Of a stretch of DNA of 9,095 bases, positions 1-7,232 are shown in pieces. The notes under the pieces were generated by a model. The model made no database searches. It saw nothing but the letters and a program-made list of their open reading frames with translations, and was not told the origin of the DNA. Each line of letters starts with the position of its first letter. Within the stretch, counting starts at the first letter, position 1. The position numbers and the translations under genes were made by a program. The stretch comes from Bacteroidales bacterium (GTDB lineage: Bacteria > Bacteroidota > Bacteroidia > Bacteroidales > UBA7960): NCBI GenBank assembly GCA_007131125.1, contig SLRE01000269.1:1-9095 (forward strand). Reading direction: 5' to 3'.

Positions 1-1706
1 ATGCCTGAAACGGGAAAAGGCAAAGCCAATCCTCCCTTGTTTTTCACCGTAAAAAGCAGATCGTCATTTCCGGGGGCAGGTTCGACATCCATGGCCTTGT
101 AGTTGATCTTCCGGTTGGTTTGTATCAAATCCTTAAAGAACCAATCCAGTTCTTCACCCGAAACTTCTTCAAAAACCTCCTGCAAGTCTTCGGGATAGGG
201 ATGTTTAAAGGACCATCTTTTGGAATATTCTGCCATGACCTGGTCAAAAACCTGCCTGCCCTGGTAATTTTCCAGATAATGCAAAGCAAGTGCGGCTTTA
301 AAATAAGTCATCCCAAAATAGTTAACCGTGGTATATTCTCCGGCAGGAAGCCCTATGGGCTGGTCCAGGTTTTTTCTGGCTTTGAAAAGATACCAAAGCT
401 CATAATAAGTGCGGTGGGGTACTTCAGATAGCTGGAAAAAATCGGCAACCCCTGTGGATGCAAACCTGCCCATGAGTTTATGGTCGGGATACTTGATAGA
501 CAGGTAGCGTTTCTCATAATATTGAACAAACCCTTCATCCATCCAGGGGAAAAGCCGTTCGTTGGACGCCAGTTTTCCATAAAACCAGTTGTGCCCGGTT
601 TCATGCACCAAAACGCGCTCCAGGTCAAAAGCTGTGGGAGTATAGCCGATTATGGTCACCGCAGGATACTCCATTGATGGGGAAAAGGGCGCCCCCTGCA
701 CCGTTGATTTGGTTTCCCATGGATAATCACCCAGGTAAAAAGAGAAGAAATAAAGGGCATCATTTAAATAGGTATTGGCCCTTGTCCATAGGGAGGCGTT
801 TTTATGGAAAAAGGCCCAGGTTTCAACCAAAGACTGGCTGTGGGGCAAAACCAGGCTTCTTTTGCGAACATAAAACCTTTTATCGGCAAACCAGGCAAAA
901 TCATGCACATTCTCCTGCCGTAAATGAATGGTTTTTTTGCTGGATGCAGATTCAGGAAAAGCAATCCGGTCGGGCAGGTCTTCCGGTTTTTTATCTTCAT
1001 ATTTTGCGGCCAGGGAATCCAGCCATTGGCGTTCAGAAGGGGTGATCACCTCGCCTGTGGAAGCCACCACATAATTTTCGGGAAGGGTTAAAAACACATC
1101 CACGGATCCAAATTCCGAATAAAATTCACCAATATGCAGGTATGGCATAGGATGCCACCCCTTACGGTCGTAAACTGCCGGTTTGGGGTACCACTGTGTG
1201 GCATAATACGCCTGCCCGATATGACCGAAACGGGAAAAACGCCCATGGGGGAACCCAACCCGGAAGGGAGTGTTAATATCAATTGTATCGCCGGGATAAA
1301 GTGGGTTTACCAGGTACAATATGGCAATATCGGGATGCTCTTCATGAAACCCCCAGACCACGGACTGCCGGTTTATACGGAAATCGAGGCTATCAATAAA
1401 ACCTCTTTCCTCATCGGAGGCGAAGTAAAAATCCCGGTCACCGTTTTCCACTTTTTGCCTGGCAAAAGCCGTATGGTTTCCTGAATAGGCATTGGGCCAG
1501 AGGTGAAAATACATTTCGGAGAGGGTGTCCGGACTGTTGTTTATGTATTCGGTATGGATGGTTGCATGAAGCAGGTGGTTTTCGTCGTCAAGGGAAACAT
1601 GAATCCAGTGATTGACTTCCTGCTGAAAATAATCTGCAGCTGCCGGGGAAGCAGAAAAAACAAGAAAAAGGAAAACTGCAATTAAAGGGGAAGCTCTTAA
1701 TACCAT
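1..1706 (-). CDS. Secreted M1-family zinc metallopeptidase, C-terminus beyond window
   Basis: This reading frame stays open for 568 codons and leaves the window before any stop. Residues 1-24 look like a Sec signal peptide: Arg4, a hydrophobic core at 8-18, and an AAA/D cleavage site after residue 24. The protein is therefore probably periplasmic or secreted. The zinc site is clear: HETGH at residues 368-372, followed by NWFYG, with the third zinc ligand Glu391 in WMDEGF, 19 residues after His372 as in gluzincins. Tyr468 in MTYFKAAL is placed like the M1 catalytic tyrosine. The canonical GAMEN motif is replaced by SMEYP at 344-348, a variation I associate with a Bacteroidota M1 group that reads MEYP. 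It probably removes N-terminal residues from peptides, but the substrate cannot be read from sequence. It starts 41 bases after the TlpA-like gene on the same strand, so the two are probably co-transcribed. An in-frame GTG at 1739 lies just after an AGGAG, but the ATG at 1706 gives the cleaner signal peptide. Confidence 0.93.
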   Translation of the reverse strand, partial: MVLRASPLIAVFLFLVFSASPAAADYFQQEVNHWIHVSLDDENHLLHATIHTEYINNSPDTLSEMYFHLWPNAYSGNHTAFARQKVENGDRDFYFASDEERGFIDSLDFRINRQSVVWGFHEEHPDIAILYLVNPLYPGDTIDINTPFRVGFPHGRFSRFGHIGQAYYATQWYPKPAVYDRKGWHPMPYLHIGEFYSEFGSVDVFLTLPENYVVASTGEVITPSERQWLDSLAAKYEDKKPEDLPDRIAFPESASSKKTIHLRQENVHDFAWFADKRFYVRKRSLVLPHSQSLVETWAFFHKNASLWTRANTYLNDALYFFSFYLGDYPWETKSTVQGAPFSPSMEYPAVTIIGYTPTAFDLERVLVHETGHNWFYGKLASNERLFPWMDEGFVQYYEKRYLSIKYPDHKLMGRFASTGVADFFQLSEVPHRTYYELWYLFKARKNLDQPIGLPAGEYTTVNYFGMTYFKAALALHYLENYQGRQVFDQVMAEYSKRWSFKHPYPEDLQEVFEEVSGEELDWFFKDLIQTNRKINYKAMDVEPAPGNDDLLFTVKNKGGLALPFPVSG

Positions 1707-1747
1707 AATGGGCAAAGGTCTGTGCAGCAAAAATAACACAAACTCCT

Positions 1748-2917
1748 TTACCCTAGCATATCATTTAAAATTTCTTCCAGTTCGGAAATACTGAGTCCTT
1801 TGTCAATGATCCTGCCTTCCTGGTCAATCAGCACTGAATAAGGGATTCCCTGAACGTTGTAGAGGTTGATAACAGGGGAGTTCCAGAATCTCAGGTCACT
1901 TACCTGAGTCCAGTTGATGCCGTCTTCCTTGATGCCCTGCACCCACTGTTCACGGGTTCTGTCGAGGGAAACCGCATAAATCTCAAAGCCATGGAGGCTA
2001 AATTTTTCATAAAGTTTTTTAAGCTTTGGGTTGGCTTCCCTGCAAGGGGGGCACCATGCCGCCCAGAAATCGATCAGCACCACATTGCCACGGAAAGAAG
2101 AAAGGGCCACAGGCTCCCCGTCCGGGTCGGGTAAAACGATTTCGGGTGCTTCATTTCCGGGGGCCAGGTTTTCCTCGGCCATCTGCCTTTGCAACTGATT
2201 GCGCTTGTATTGGCTAACCCTTCGGTTCAAATCCCTGACATGCCGGTTTTGGGGATATACCTCCGAGAGGTTTTTGCTCAGCATCTCGAAATACTCAAAG
2301 TGCTCGCTTTCCCTCAAAAGCAGCTTATTGCCAAAATACTGGTAAAGGGCAATAACAGAAGCCAGGGAGCGGGGATTATTGGAAATAAAATCCTTCACAA
2401 ACTGTTGCTGATGCTCAAAAATACGGGTATACACCAGGTCAAGTTCCTGCCGTCTTTCCAGGAAATCGTCTTCATACTTTATTTCGCGAAAAACTTTTGC
2501 CAGGGAATCCACCCTGCTGTGACTAGCCCTTAGCTCCTGATTGAGTTTTGCAAGCAAAACCGATCCTTCCGAACCTTCCACCTCATAAGAAAGGGGAAGA
2601 TCTTCCGCATTGCCCCGTATGTGAATGGTCTCTCCGGGTTCTATCAAAAGGGTAATGGTATTTTCACGACTGACTCTCAGGATATAAAAACCGGCCTCAT
2701 CCAGGCTTTTTCTGAAGGAAAAACCTCCCTGCCCGTCGGTGCGGGTGCTGTCCAGGGGGATAAGGTCGCGGGTGGTGAGCTCATCCAGCTCAACGGATAT
2801 ATTTTCGGCATTATCCAGGGTTCCGTAAATAACAAATTCCTTTCTGTCTGCTTCCTTTTGGGATTGACAGCCCAGGGCTATGATCAGAAAAAGAATGGGA
2901 ATCAGGATTTTTTGCAT
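1748..2917 (-). CDS. TlpA-like thiol-disulfide lipoprotein with DUF4369-like N-terminus
   Basis: The protein has 389 residues. Residues 1-17 form a lipoprotein signal ending in the lipobox ALGC, with Cys17 as the lipidated residue. The following residues (QSQKE) lack the acidic run of Bacteroidota surface-export signals, so I infer a periplasm-facing lipoprotein. Residues about 25-115 are a beta-rich segment (VIYGTLDNAENISVEL and on) that resembles DUF4369. Residues about 118-250 are charged and probably helical. Residues about 253-389 are a thioredoxin/TlpA domain with FWAAWCPPC, redox cysteines 289 and 292, and a cis-proline region GIPYSVLID (Pro359). The family reduces or exchanges disulfides outside the cytoplasm, for example in cytochrome c maturation or oxidative-stress protection; the partner here is unknown. 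A TAnnTTTG box about 30 bases upstream suggests its own promoter, and the M1 peptidase follows after 41 bases. Annotation pipelines may call it an AhpC/TSA family protein, but the CPPC motif favours a TlpA/ResA-type enzyme over a peroxiredoxin. Confidence 0.93.
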   Translation of the reverse strand: MQKILIPILFLIIALGCQSQKEADRKEFVIYGTLDNAENISVELDELTTRDLIPLDSTRTDGQGGFSFRKSLDEAGFYILRVSRENTITLLIEPGETIHIRGNAEDLPLSYEVEGSEGSVLLAKLNQELRASHSRVDSLAKVFREIKYEDDFLERRQELDLVYTRIFEHQQQFVKDFISNNPRSLASVIALYQYFGNKLLLRESEHFEYFEMLSKNLSEVYPQNRHVRDLNRRVSQYKRNQLQRQMAEENLAPGNEAPEIVLPDPDGEPVALSSFRGNVVLIDFWAAWCPPCREANPKLKKLYEKFSLHGFEIYAVSLDRTREQWVQGIKEDGINWTQVSDLRFWNSPVINLYNVQGIPYSVLIDQEGRIIDKGLSISELEEILNDMLG

Positions 2918-2946
2918 GGTCTGTTATGGCTATTATTTTAAGGATT

Positions 2947-2954
2947 CAAAGATA
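2947..2954 (-). promoter_or_regulatory. Candidate Bacteroidota -7 box for the TlpA-like gene
   Basis: On the minus strand these bases read TATCTTTG, an exact match to the Bacteroidota -7 consensus TAnnTTTG. They lie about 30 bases before the ATG at 2917, in the 132-base gap after mreD, which is otherwise AT-rich. I see no clear -33 TTG at the usual 19-21 base spacing, so this is a plausible promoter and not a firm one. No strong terminator is visible after mreD, so read-through from the mre genes remains possible. Confidence 0.45.
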
Positions 2955-3049
2955 AAATTTTTGGATGGGACCTGCTATCTTTTAAGATTTTTTAACCTAC
3001 GGGACAGGGACTTATAGATACTTGTAAGTTTGTCAATTTGAAGATAAAA

Positions 3050-3571
3050 TTATCGTTTTTTGCTCAGTGAATTATCCAGAAAAAGGTATCCTAATATCAC
3101 CAGGATAAAAGTAAACAACGAACTCAGTGTAATTCTTGAAAGGGTTTGCCAGAATTCGGAAAAACTGAATATTTCCAGGAAAAACAAAAAAGTGTGGTGC
3201 AGGAAGATGAGCAGGAGAGAATAAATCATAATCCAGCCCAGGCTCATGTTGGAAATGGAGGGAATGGTTCCTTTCTCAAAATCGGCTTTTACCGAAATCA
3301 TCCTGATGACCCCGGGACGGCAAAATGCCATAAACAGGGTGGCAGCGGTATGCATGCCCAGGGTATCCATAAACATGTCTATTGCCAACCCCCCGAAAAA
3401 GGCAGACAAAAGCAATGCCCAGCCTTTGATGTCAACGGGTAGCAATAAAACAAAAAGTACATAAACATAAGGATTGATATACCCGCCAAGACGCACATTA
3501 TTCAGTATCAGTACCTGCACCAGCAGCAGCACTGCAAAATATCCCAGATGTCTTATATAGCCCGGCGTCAT
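3050..3571 (-). CDS. mreD: Rod shape-determining membrane protein MreD
   Basis: The 173-residue product is very hydrophobic, with about five membrane segments at roughly 10-27, 33-47, 50-68, 110-132 and 148-166. Between the second and third thirds it carries the MreD-like pattern GGLAIDMFMDTLGMHTA (60-76), with Asp65 inside the membrane region. It ends in a basic tail (SKKR). Length and pattern fit MreD of Bacteroidota, which differs strongly from the E. coli protein and is recognised largely by context. MreD is an integral inner-membrane part of the MreBCD elongasome and works with MreC to control cell-wall elongation. The ATG at 3571 follows the mreC stop by 15 bases, so the two are almost certainly translated from one mRNA. 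The next gene on the strand is 132 bases away and is not mrdA. Confidence 0.95.
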   Translation of the reverse strand: MTPGYIRHLGYFAVLLLVQVLILNNVRLGGYINPYVYVLFVLLLPVDIKGWALLLSAFFGGLAIDMFMDTLGMHTAATLFMAFCRPGVIRMISVKADFEKGTIPSISNMSLGWIMIYSLLLIFLHHTFLFFLEIFSFSEFWQTLSRITLSSLFTFILVILGYLFLDNSLSKKR

Positions 3572-3586
3572 ATTGGTTGAATAAAA

Positions 3587-4420
3587 TTACTGAGTGGTAA
3601 AAGCATTTTCTTCCAGCTCATCCAGTTCCTCTCTCATGAGGTTTTTCACCACATGCACAAAGGACAGTTTATTGAAATCTTCGGCCAGTTCAATGGTGGC
3701 CGTATAAAAATTATCTCCCCTGCGTATCTCGTAATCACTGATGGTTCCAATCATTATCTCTCCGGGGAAAATCCTCGAAAAACCGCTGGTCACCACCGTA
3801 TCTCCTATTTCAAGTTCCACATGTGGAGGAATATACTGCAAAGTGGTTTCCCTGTAATTTTCACCTTCCCAGATCAGGGTGCCCATATGGTTGTTTTTTT
3901 TAAGCCTCACACTAATATGCGTATCGCTATGCAAGAGGGAAATGACCGAACTGAAGTTTTCGGAAACATTTTTCACAATGCCGATTATTCCGTTAAAGGT
4001 TATCACCCCCATGTCGGGTTCTATACCGTGGCGCCTGCCCTTGTTGAGGGTAAGGAAATTGTTGCGGCGATTTACGGAGTTGTTGATGATTTTGGCATTT
4101 ACATAAGAAAACTTCCTTTGGTAAAGGGTGTCCTGAAACTCAAAAACCTGGCGGTCGGTTTTTAGAAAAGAGGCATTGGTTTGCTGCAAAAGCCCGGTAT
4201 TTTCTTCTGCCAGTTGTTCATTAACGCTTCTCAAGGAAAAGTATGACCTTAAATCTGCGCTGGCGTTGTATGCGGCCCCAGCGAGGGTATTGGCCGAATG
4301 CACAAAAAAAGAACGCTGGTAATGCTGGTCCCTTATAAGCAATAAAATGGCCAGTGTTTGCAGAAGCAAAAACATAAAGAAAAAATAATACCTGATTATG
4401 AAGTTGAATAAATTACGCAT
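3587..4420 (-). CDS. mreC: Rod shape-determining protein MreC
   Basis: The product has 277 residues from the ATG at 4420. A TTG two codons upstream would add only Met-Ile, and I prefer the ATG. Residues 7-28 form one N-terminal membrane anchor. Residues about 62-85 (VNEQLAEENTGLLQQTN) look like the dimerising coiled coil. Residues about 105-265 form the periplasmic beta-domain, with family marks FLTLNKGRRHGI (122-133), GVITFNGIIGIV (138-149) and DTVVTSGFSRIFPGEIMIG (207-225). The C-terminus is acidic. MreC is a bitopic inner-membrane protein that binds MreD and PBP2 and links MreB filaments in the cytoplasm to peptidoglycan synthesis in the periplasm. It sits 60 bases after mreB and 15 bases before mreD, the standard gene order. 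All hallmark segments are present and I see no frameshift. Confidence 0.96.
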   Translation of the reverse strand: MRNLFNFIIRYYFFFMFLLLQTLAILLLIRDQHYQRSFFVHSANTLAGAAYNASADLRSYFSLRSVNEQLAEENTGLLQQTNASFLKTDRQVFEFQDTLYQRKFSYVNAKIINNSVNRRNNFLTLNKGRRHGIEPDMGVITFNGIIGIVKNVSENFSSVISLLHSDTHISVRLKKNNHMGTLIWEGENYRETTLQYIPPHVELEIGDTVVTSGFSRIFPGEIMIGTISDYEIRRGDNFYTATIELAEDFNKLSFVHVVKNLMREELDELEENAFTTQ

Positions 4421-4480
4421 AATCAATAGGCTGAAATCCTGCAGTAATTATCTGAACTGATAACGGACCCGTTGAAAAAA

Positions 4481-5503
4481 TTATTTGATCAGGAACGGGA
4501 ATTTATCAAAGTTCTTCAGGGCAATGCCTGTACCCCTGGCCACTGCCCTTAGGGGGTCTTCGGCCATATGCACCGGCAGTTTGGTTTTCATGGCGATGCG
4601 TTTGTCAAATCCCCTGAGCAAACAGCCACCTCCGGCCACATAAATCCCGGTACGGTAAATGTCGGCCGCCAGTTCGGGGGGCGTCATTTCAAGGGCATGA
4701 AGCACGGCAGCCTCTATCTTGGTGATGGATTTATCAAGGGCATGGGCCACTTCCTGGTAACCAATAGTGATCTCTTTAGGGATCCCCGTCATCATGTCGC
4801 GACCATGCACTGCCAGGTCTGTTGGGGGATTTTCAATTTCGGTAAGGGCAGAACCCACTTCTATTTTAATTTTTTCTGCGGTACGCTCTCCGATCAGGAT
4901 GTTGTGCTGCTTGCGCATAAATTCCATGATATCGGTATTAAAATCGTCGCCGGCAATTCGGATGGATTTGTTACACACAATACCACCAAGGGCAATCACC
5001 GCAATTTCACTGGTTCCACCTCCTACGTCTACTACTATATTTCCGGTGGGTTCCAGCACGTCAATGCCGATGCCAATGGCAGCGGCCATGGGTTCATGGA
5101 TCAGCCTCACCTCTTTGGCGCCGGCCTGCTCGCAGCTGTCGCGCACGGCTCTCTCCTCAACCTCGGTAATCCCTGAAGGGATACAGATCACCATCTTAAG
5201 GGATGGAGGGAATAAAGGCTTTTTATTGTCAATCATTTTTATCATTGCCCTGATCATGGCTTCGGCAGCCTGAAAATCGGCAATGACCCCGTCGCGCAAA
5301 GGGCGCAGGGTTTTGATGTTCTCATGGGTTTTGCCATGCATCATCATGGCTTTTTTTCCCACGGCAATAATTTTTCCGCTAACCCTGTCGATGGCAACAA
5401 TCGAGGGTTCTTCCACCACCACTTTGTCGTTATGAATGATAATGGTATTGGCTGTGCCAAGGTCTATGGCAATTTCTTTGGTTAGAAAAGAGAATAATCC
5501 CAT
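4481..5503 (-). CDS. mreB: Actin-like cell-shape protein MreB
   Basis: From the ATG at 5503 the product has 340 residues, a normal MreB length. The ATPase signatures of the actin/Hsp70 fold are all visible: phosphate-1 loop AIDLGTANT (12-20), the IHEPMAAAIG segment (135-144), phosphate-2 loop DVGGGTSEIAV (159-169) and adenosine motif GIYVAGGGCLLRGF (286-299). The N-terminal MGLFSFL is the usual short amphipathic start that helps MreB bind the membrane. MreB forms ATP-dependent filaments on the inner face of the cytoplasmic membrane that orient the elongasome. The frame is open for 42 more codons upstream, but that extension runs into the end of purH and is unlike MreB, so I reject it. The gap to purH is only 34 bases, which supports one transcript. 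mreC follows after 60 bases. Confidence 0.98.
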   Translation of the reverse strand: MGLFSFLTKEIAIDLGTANTIIIHNDKVVVEEPSIVAIDRVSGKIIAVGKKAMMMHGKTHENIKTLRPLRDGVIADFQAAEAMIRAMIKMIDNKKPLFPPSLKMVICIPSGITEVEERAVRDSCEQAGAKEVRLIHEPMAAAIGIGIDVLEPTGNIVVDVGGGTSEIAVIALGGIVCNKSIRIAGDDFNTDIMEFMRKQHNILIGERTAEKIKIEVGSALTEIENPPTDLAVHGRDMMTGIPKEITIGYQEVAHALDKSITKIEAAVLHALEMTPPELAADIYRTGIYVAGGGCLLRGFDKRIAMKTKLPVHMAEDPLRAVARGTGIALKNFDKFPFLIK

Positions 5504-5527
5504 CTGTTGAATAAATTTATATAAATG

Positions 5528-5545
5528 AACGTTAGCGCTAATGTT
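5528..5545. promoter_or_regulatory. Palindrome across the purH stop codon, possible operator
   Basis: The plus strand reads AACGTTAGCGCTAATGTT. Eight of nine base pairs of the dyad match, with a perfect 10-base core TTAGCGCTAA centred on CG. The core resembles operators of LacI-family regulators, which commonly have a central CpG and an AGCGCT-like middle. It covers the purH stop (5538-5540) and lies 25-42 bases before the mreB start, where a bound protein could affect transcription entering mreB. As RNA it would need a four-base loop and has one mismatch, so a DNA-binding role is more likely than a hairpin. No regulator gene is nearby. A chance palindrome is possible. Confidence 0.3.
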
Positions 5546-7076
5546 TAAAATGTCTGATACCGGTAAAGACCATAACCAAACCGTTTTTATCGCAATAAGC
5601 AATAGAGTCCTGGTCTTTAACCGAACCACCGGGTTGAATCACGGCCTTGATTCCTTCCTTATGTGCAATCTCCACGCAATCGGCAAATGGAAAGAATGCA
5701 TCAGAAGCCATAACGGCACCTTCCAGTGAATGCTTAAATGATTTGGCTTTCAATACCGCCTGTTTCAGGGCATCAACCCTTGAGGTCTGCCCCATTCCGG
5801 TACCGATCACCTGTTTGTTTTTTATCAATGCAATGGCATTGGACTTTAAATGTTTTACCACCGTATTGGCAAAAGCCAGATCATGCACCTGTTTTTCGTC
5901 AGGGTGATTTTTGGTAACCACTTTCCATTGGCCGGCTTTGACGACCTTTTCATCCGGAGTTTGCCACAGCACCCCGTTGAGGGCAGACCTGAAGCGGCTT
6001 TCGGATTTTTCAAAAGGTTTGGATTTCAGCAGGATACGCTTTTTCTTTTGCGAAAGGATATCCAGGGCCTGTTCATCAAAACCGGGCGCAATGAGCACTT
6101 CAAAGAACAATTCATTGATAGCATACGAAATTTTCCGGGTAATGTTGCGGTTGCTGATCAAAATCCCTCCAAAAGCCGAAACCGGGTCGCCCGAAAGGGC
6201 AGCCTTCCAGGCAGCTTCAAGGGAGCTTTTGCTTGCCACCCCGCAAGGGTTGGTATGTTTGAAAATGGCAAAGGAAGGTCCTTCCAGGTCGGCCATCAGA
6301 TTTATGGCCGCATCAATATCCAGCAGGTTGTTATAGGAAAGCTCTTTACCTCCCAGCTGCTCAAACATATCCTCCAGGTTCCCGTAAAAGTTGGCTTCCT
6401 GATGGGGGTTTTCTCCGTACCGCAATGGGCGGGATTCGGGAATGCTGCATTTGAACCCATTGTCCTCTTCTTCTTTGTTCAGATAATGGAAAATGGCCGA
6501 ATCGTAATGTGATGAAACATCAAATGCCGCTGCAGCAAACCGCCTCCGGTCTTCCAGGGCCGTTTGAGAGCCTTTGAGGCTAATCAATGCCAGGGCTTCT
6601 TCAAAATGGGCTACAGATGGCACCACCAGCACATCCTCGTAATTTTTTGCTGCAGCCCTGATAAGGGAAATCCCCCCTATGTCAATTTTTTCTATGATAT
6701 CTTCATGGCTGGCGTGGGATGCAAGGGTTTCCTCAAAAGGATAAAGGTCCACCACCACCATATCTACCGGGGCAATGGAAAACTCCTCCATCTCCTCCTG
6801 GTGTTTTTTTACGCCCCTTCTTGCCAGTATGCCACCAAAAATGGCAGGGTGCAGGGTTTTTACCCTTCCCCCGAATACCGAAGGATAGCCGGTGTATTCC
6901 TCCACGGGAGTAACCGGAATGCCAAGCCCTTTGATAAAGTTTAAGGTACCTCCGGTAGAAATCAGTTTTATGTTTTGCCGGTGAAGGGTTTCTATGAGTT
7001 TTTGAGCAGGTGCTTTATGATAAACAGAGATCAGTGCACTTTTAATGGTCTTTTCACTATTCTTTTTTTTCGCCAT
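5538..7076 (-). CDS. purH: Bifunctional AICAR transformylase / IMP cyclohydrolase PurH
   Basis: The 512-residue product has the full PurH architecture and normal length. The N-terminal IMP cyclohydrolase (about 10-200) shows STGGT (40-44), GRVKTLHP (70-77), VVVDLYPF (107-114) and IDIGGISLIRAAAKNY (131-146). The C-terminal AICAR transformylase (about 205-512) shows LRYGENPHQ (218-226), LSYNNLLDIDAA (246-257), KHTNPCG (273-279, with Lys273 and His274 in the positions of the known catalytic pair), SAFGG (300-304), and the conserved ending GIRHFKH. It transfers a formyl group from 10-formyl-tetrahydrofolate to AICAR and closes the ring to IMP, the last two steps of de novo purine synthesis in the cytoplasm. 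It is the first gene of the probable purH-mreBCD operon, divergent from the YitT gene. The start is the ATG at 7076, and I see no Shine-Dalgarno. I could not identify a convincing promoter box on this strand. Confidence 0.99.
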   Translation of the reverse strand: MAKKKNSEKTIKSALISVYHKAPAQKLIETLHRQNIKLISTGGTLNFIKGLGIPVTPVEEYTGYPSVFGGRVKTLHPAIFGGILARRGVKKHQEEMEEFSIAPVDMVVVDLYPFEETLASHASHEDIIEKIDIGGISLIRAAAKNYEDVLVVPSVAHFEEALALISLKGSQTALEDRRRFAAAAFDVSSHYDSAIFHYLNKEEEDNGFKCSIPESRPLRYGENPHQEANFYGNLEDMFEQLGGKELSYNNLLDIDAAINLMADLEGPSFAIFKHTNPCGVASKSSLEAAWKAALSGDPVSAFGGILISNRNITRKISYAINELFFEVLIAPGFDEQALDILSQKKKRILLKSKPFEKSESRFRSALNGVLWQTPDEKVVKAGQWKVVTKNHPDEKQVHDLAFANTVVKHLKSNAIALIKNKQVIGTGMGQTSRVDALKQAVLKAKSFKHSLEGAVMASDAFFPFADCVEIAHKEGIKAVIQPGGSVKDQDSIAYCDKNGLVMVFTGIRHFKH

Positions 7077-7133
7077 AGATTAAAAAATCAACCAATTATC
7101 GGATTATGTAAATGTGTAAATAAGGAACTAAAA

Positions 7134-7151
7134 CACTATAAATCAATAGTG
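7134..7151. repeat. Inverted repeat between purH and the YitT-family gene
   Basis: CACTAT and ATAGTG form a perfect six-base inverted repeat around the six-base spacer AAATCA. It lies 58 bases before the purH start and about 32 bases upstream of the promoter-like box of the YitT-family gene. An operator for a dimeric regulator acting on either gene is possible, but six-base arms in AT-rich DNA also arise by chance. The rest of the 156-base intergenic region is AT-rich with no other structure that I can support. Confidence 0.3.
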
Positions 7152-7182
7152 AAAATGGCGTTTTTAATAATAAAAAACTGAC

Positions 7183-7190
7183 TAACTTTG
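7183..7190 (+). promoter_or_regulatory. Candidate Bacteroidota -7 box for the YitT-family gene
   Basis: The bases read TAACTTTG, an exact TAnnTTTG match, and are followed by CCCCC, where transcription could begin. The box is 42 bases before the ATG at 7233, a typical leader length for the phylum. The -33 region holds a T-run (about 7161-7165) but no clear TTG, so the call is moderate. Confidence 0.5.
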
Positions 7191-7232
7191 CCCCCTTAAA
7201 TTTTGCACGAAGTTAATTTAAATTTTTGAGCC

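Noticed and set aside
353..1282. Short minus-strand open frames that could suggest a broken gene
   Set aside because: They are in other frames. The M1 peptidase frame reads without a stop from 1706 to the left edge, so the gene is not frameshifted in this window.
1737..1739. In-frame GTG as an alternative start for the M1 peptidase, just after AGGAG
   Set aside because: The AGGAG is only about three bases away, which is too close, and the ATG at 1706 gives a better signal peptide.
3653..4165. 170-codon plus-strand open frame
   Set aside because: It lies entirely antisense to mreC and shows no domain features.
4462..4473. Small inverted repeat AACGG/CCGTT between mreB and mreC
   Set aside because: The arms are five bases with a two-base centre and the T-run lies on the wrong side for a minus-strand terminator.
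4568..5273. Plus-strand open frames of 202 and 168 codons
   Set aside because: Both are antisense to mreB and arise from its codon pattern; no family signature or start context supports them.
5515..5526. Perfect 12-base palindrome ATTTATATAAAT before mreB
   Set aside because: It is made only of A and T in an AT-rich leader, so a chance origin is likely; it does not match TAnnTTTG.
5504..5629. Possible 42-residue N-terminal extension of MreB
   Set aside because: The extension overlaps the purH coding end, has no MreB-like sequence, and the ATG at 5503 gives the family's exact usual N-terminus and length.
5850..6512. 220-codon plus-strand open frame
   Set aside because: It is fully antisense to purH, whose protein is conserved throughout this stretch, and its own translation shows no recognisable domain.
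6975..7181. 68-codon plus-strand open frame reaching into the purH/YitT intergenic region
   Set aside because: Most of it is antisense to the purH start, and the remainder is low-complexity AT-rich sequence with no homology that I recognise.
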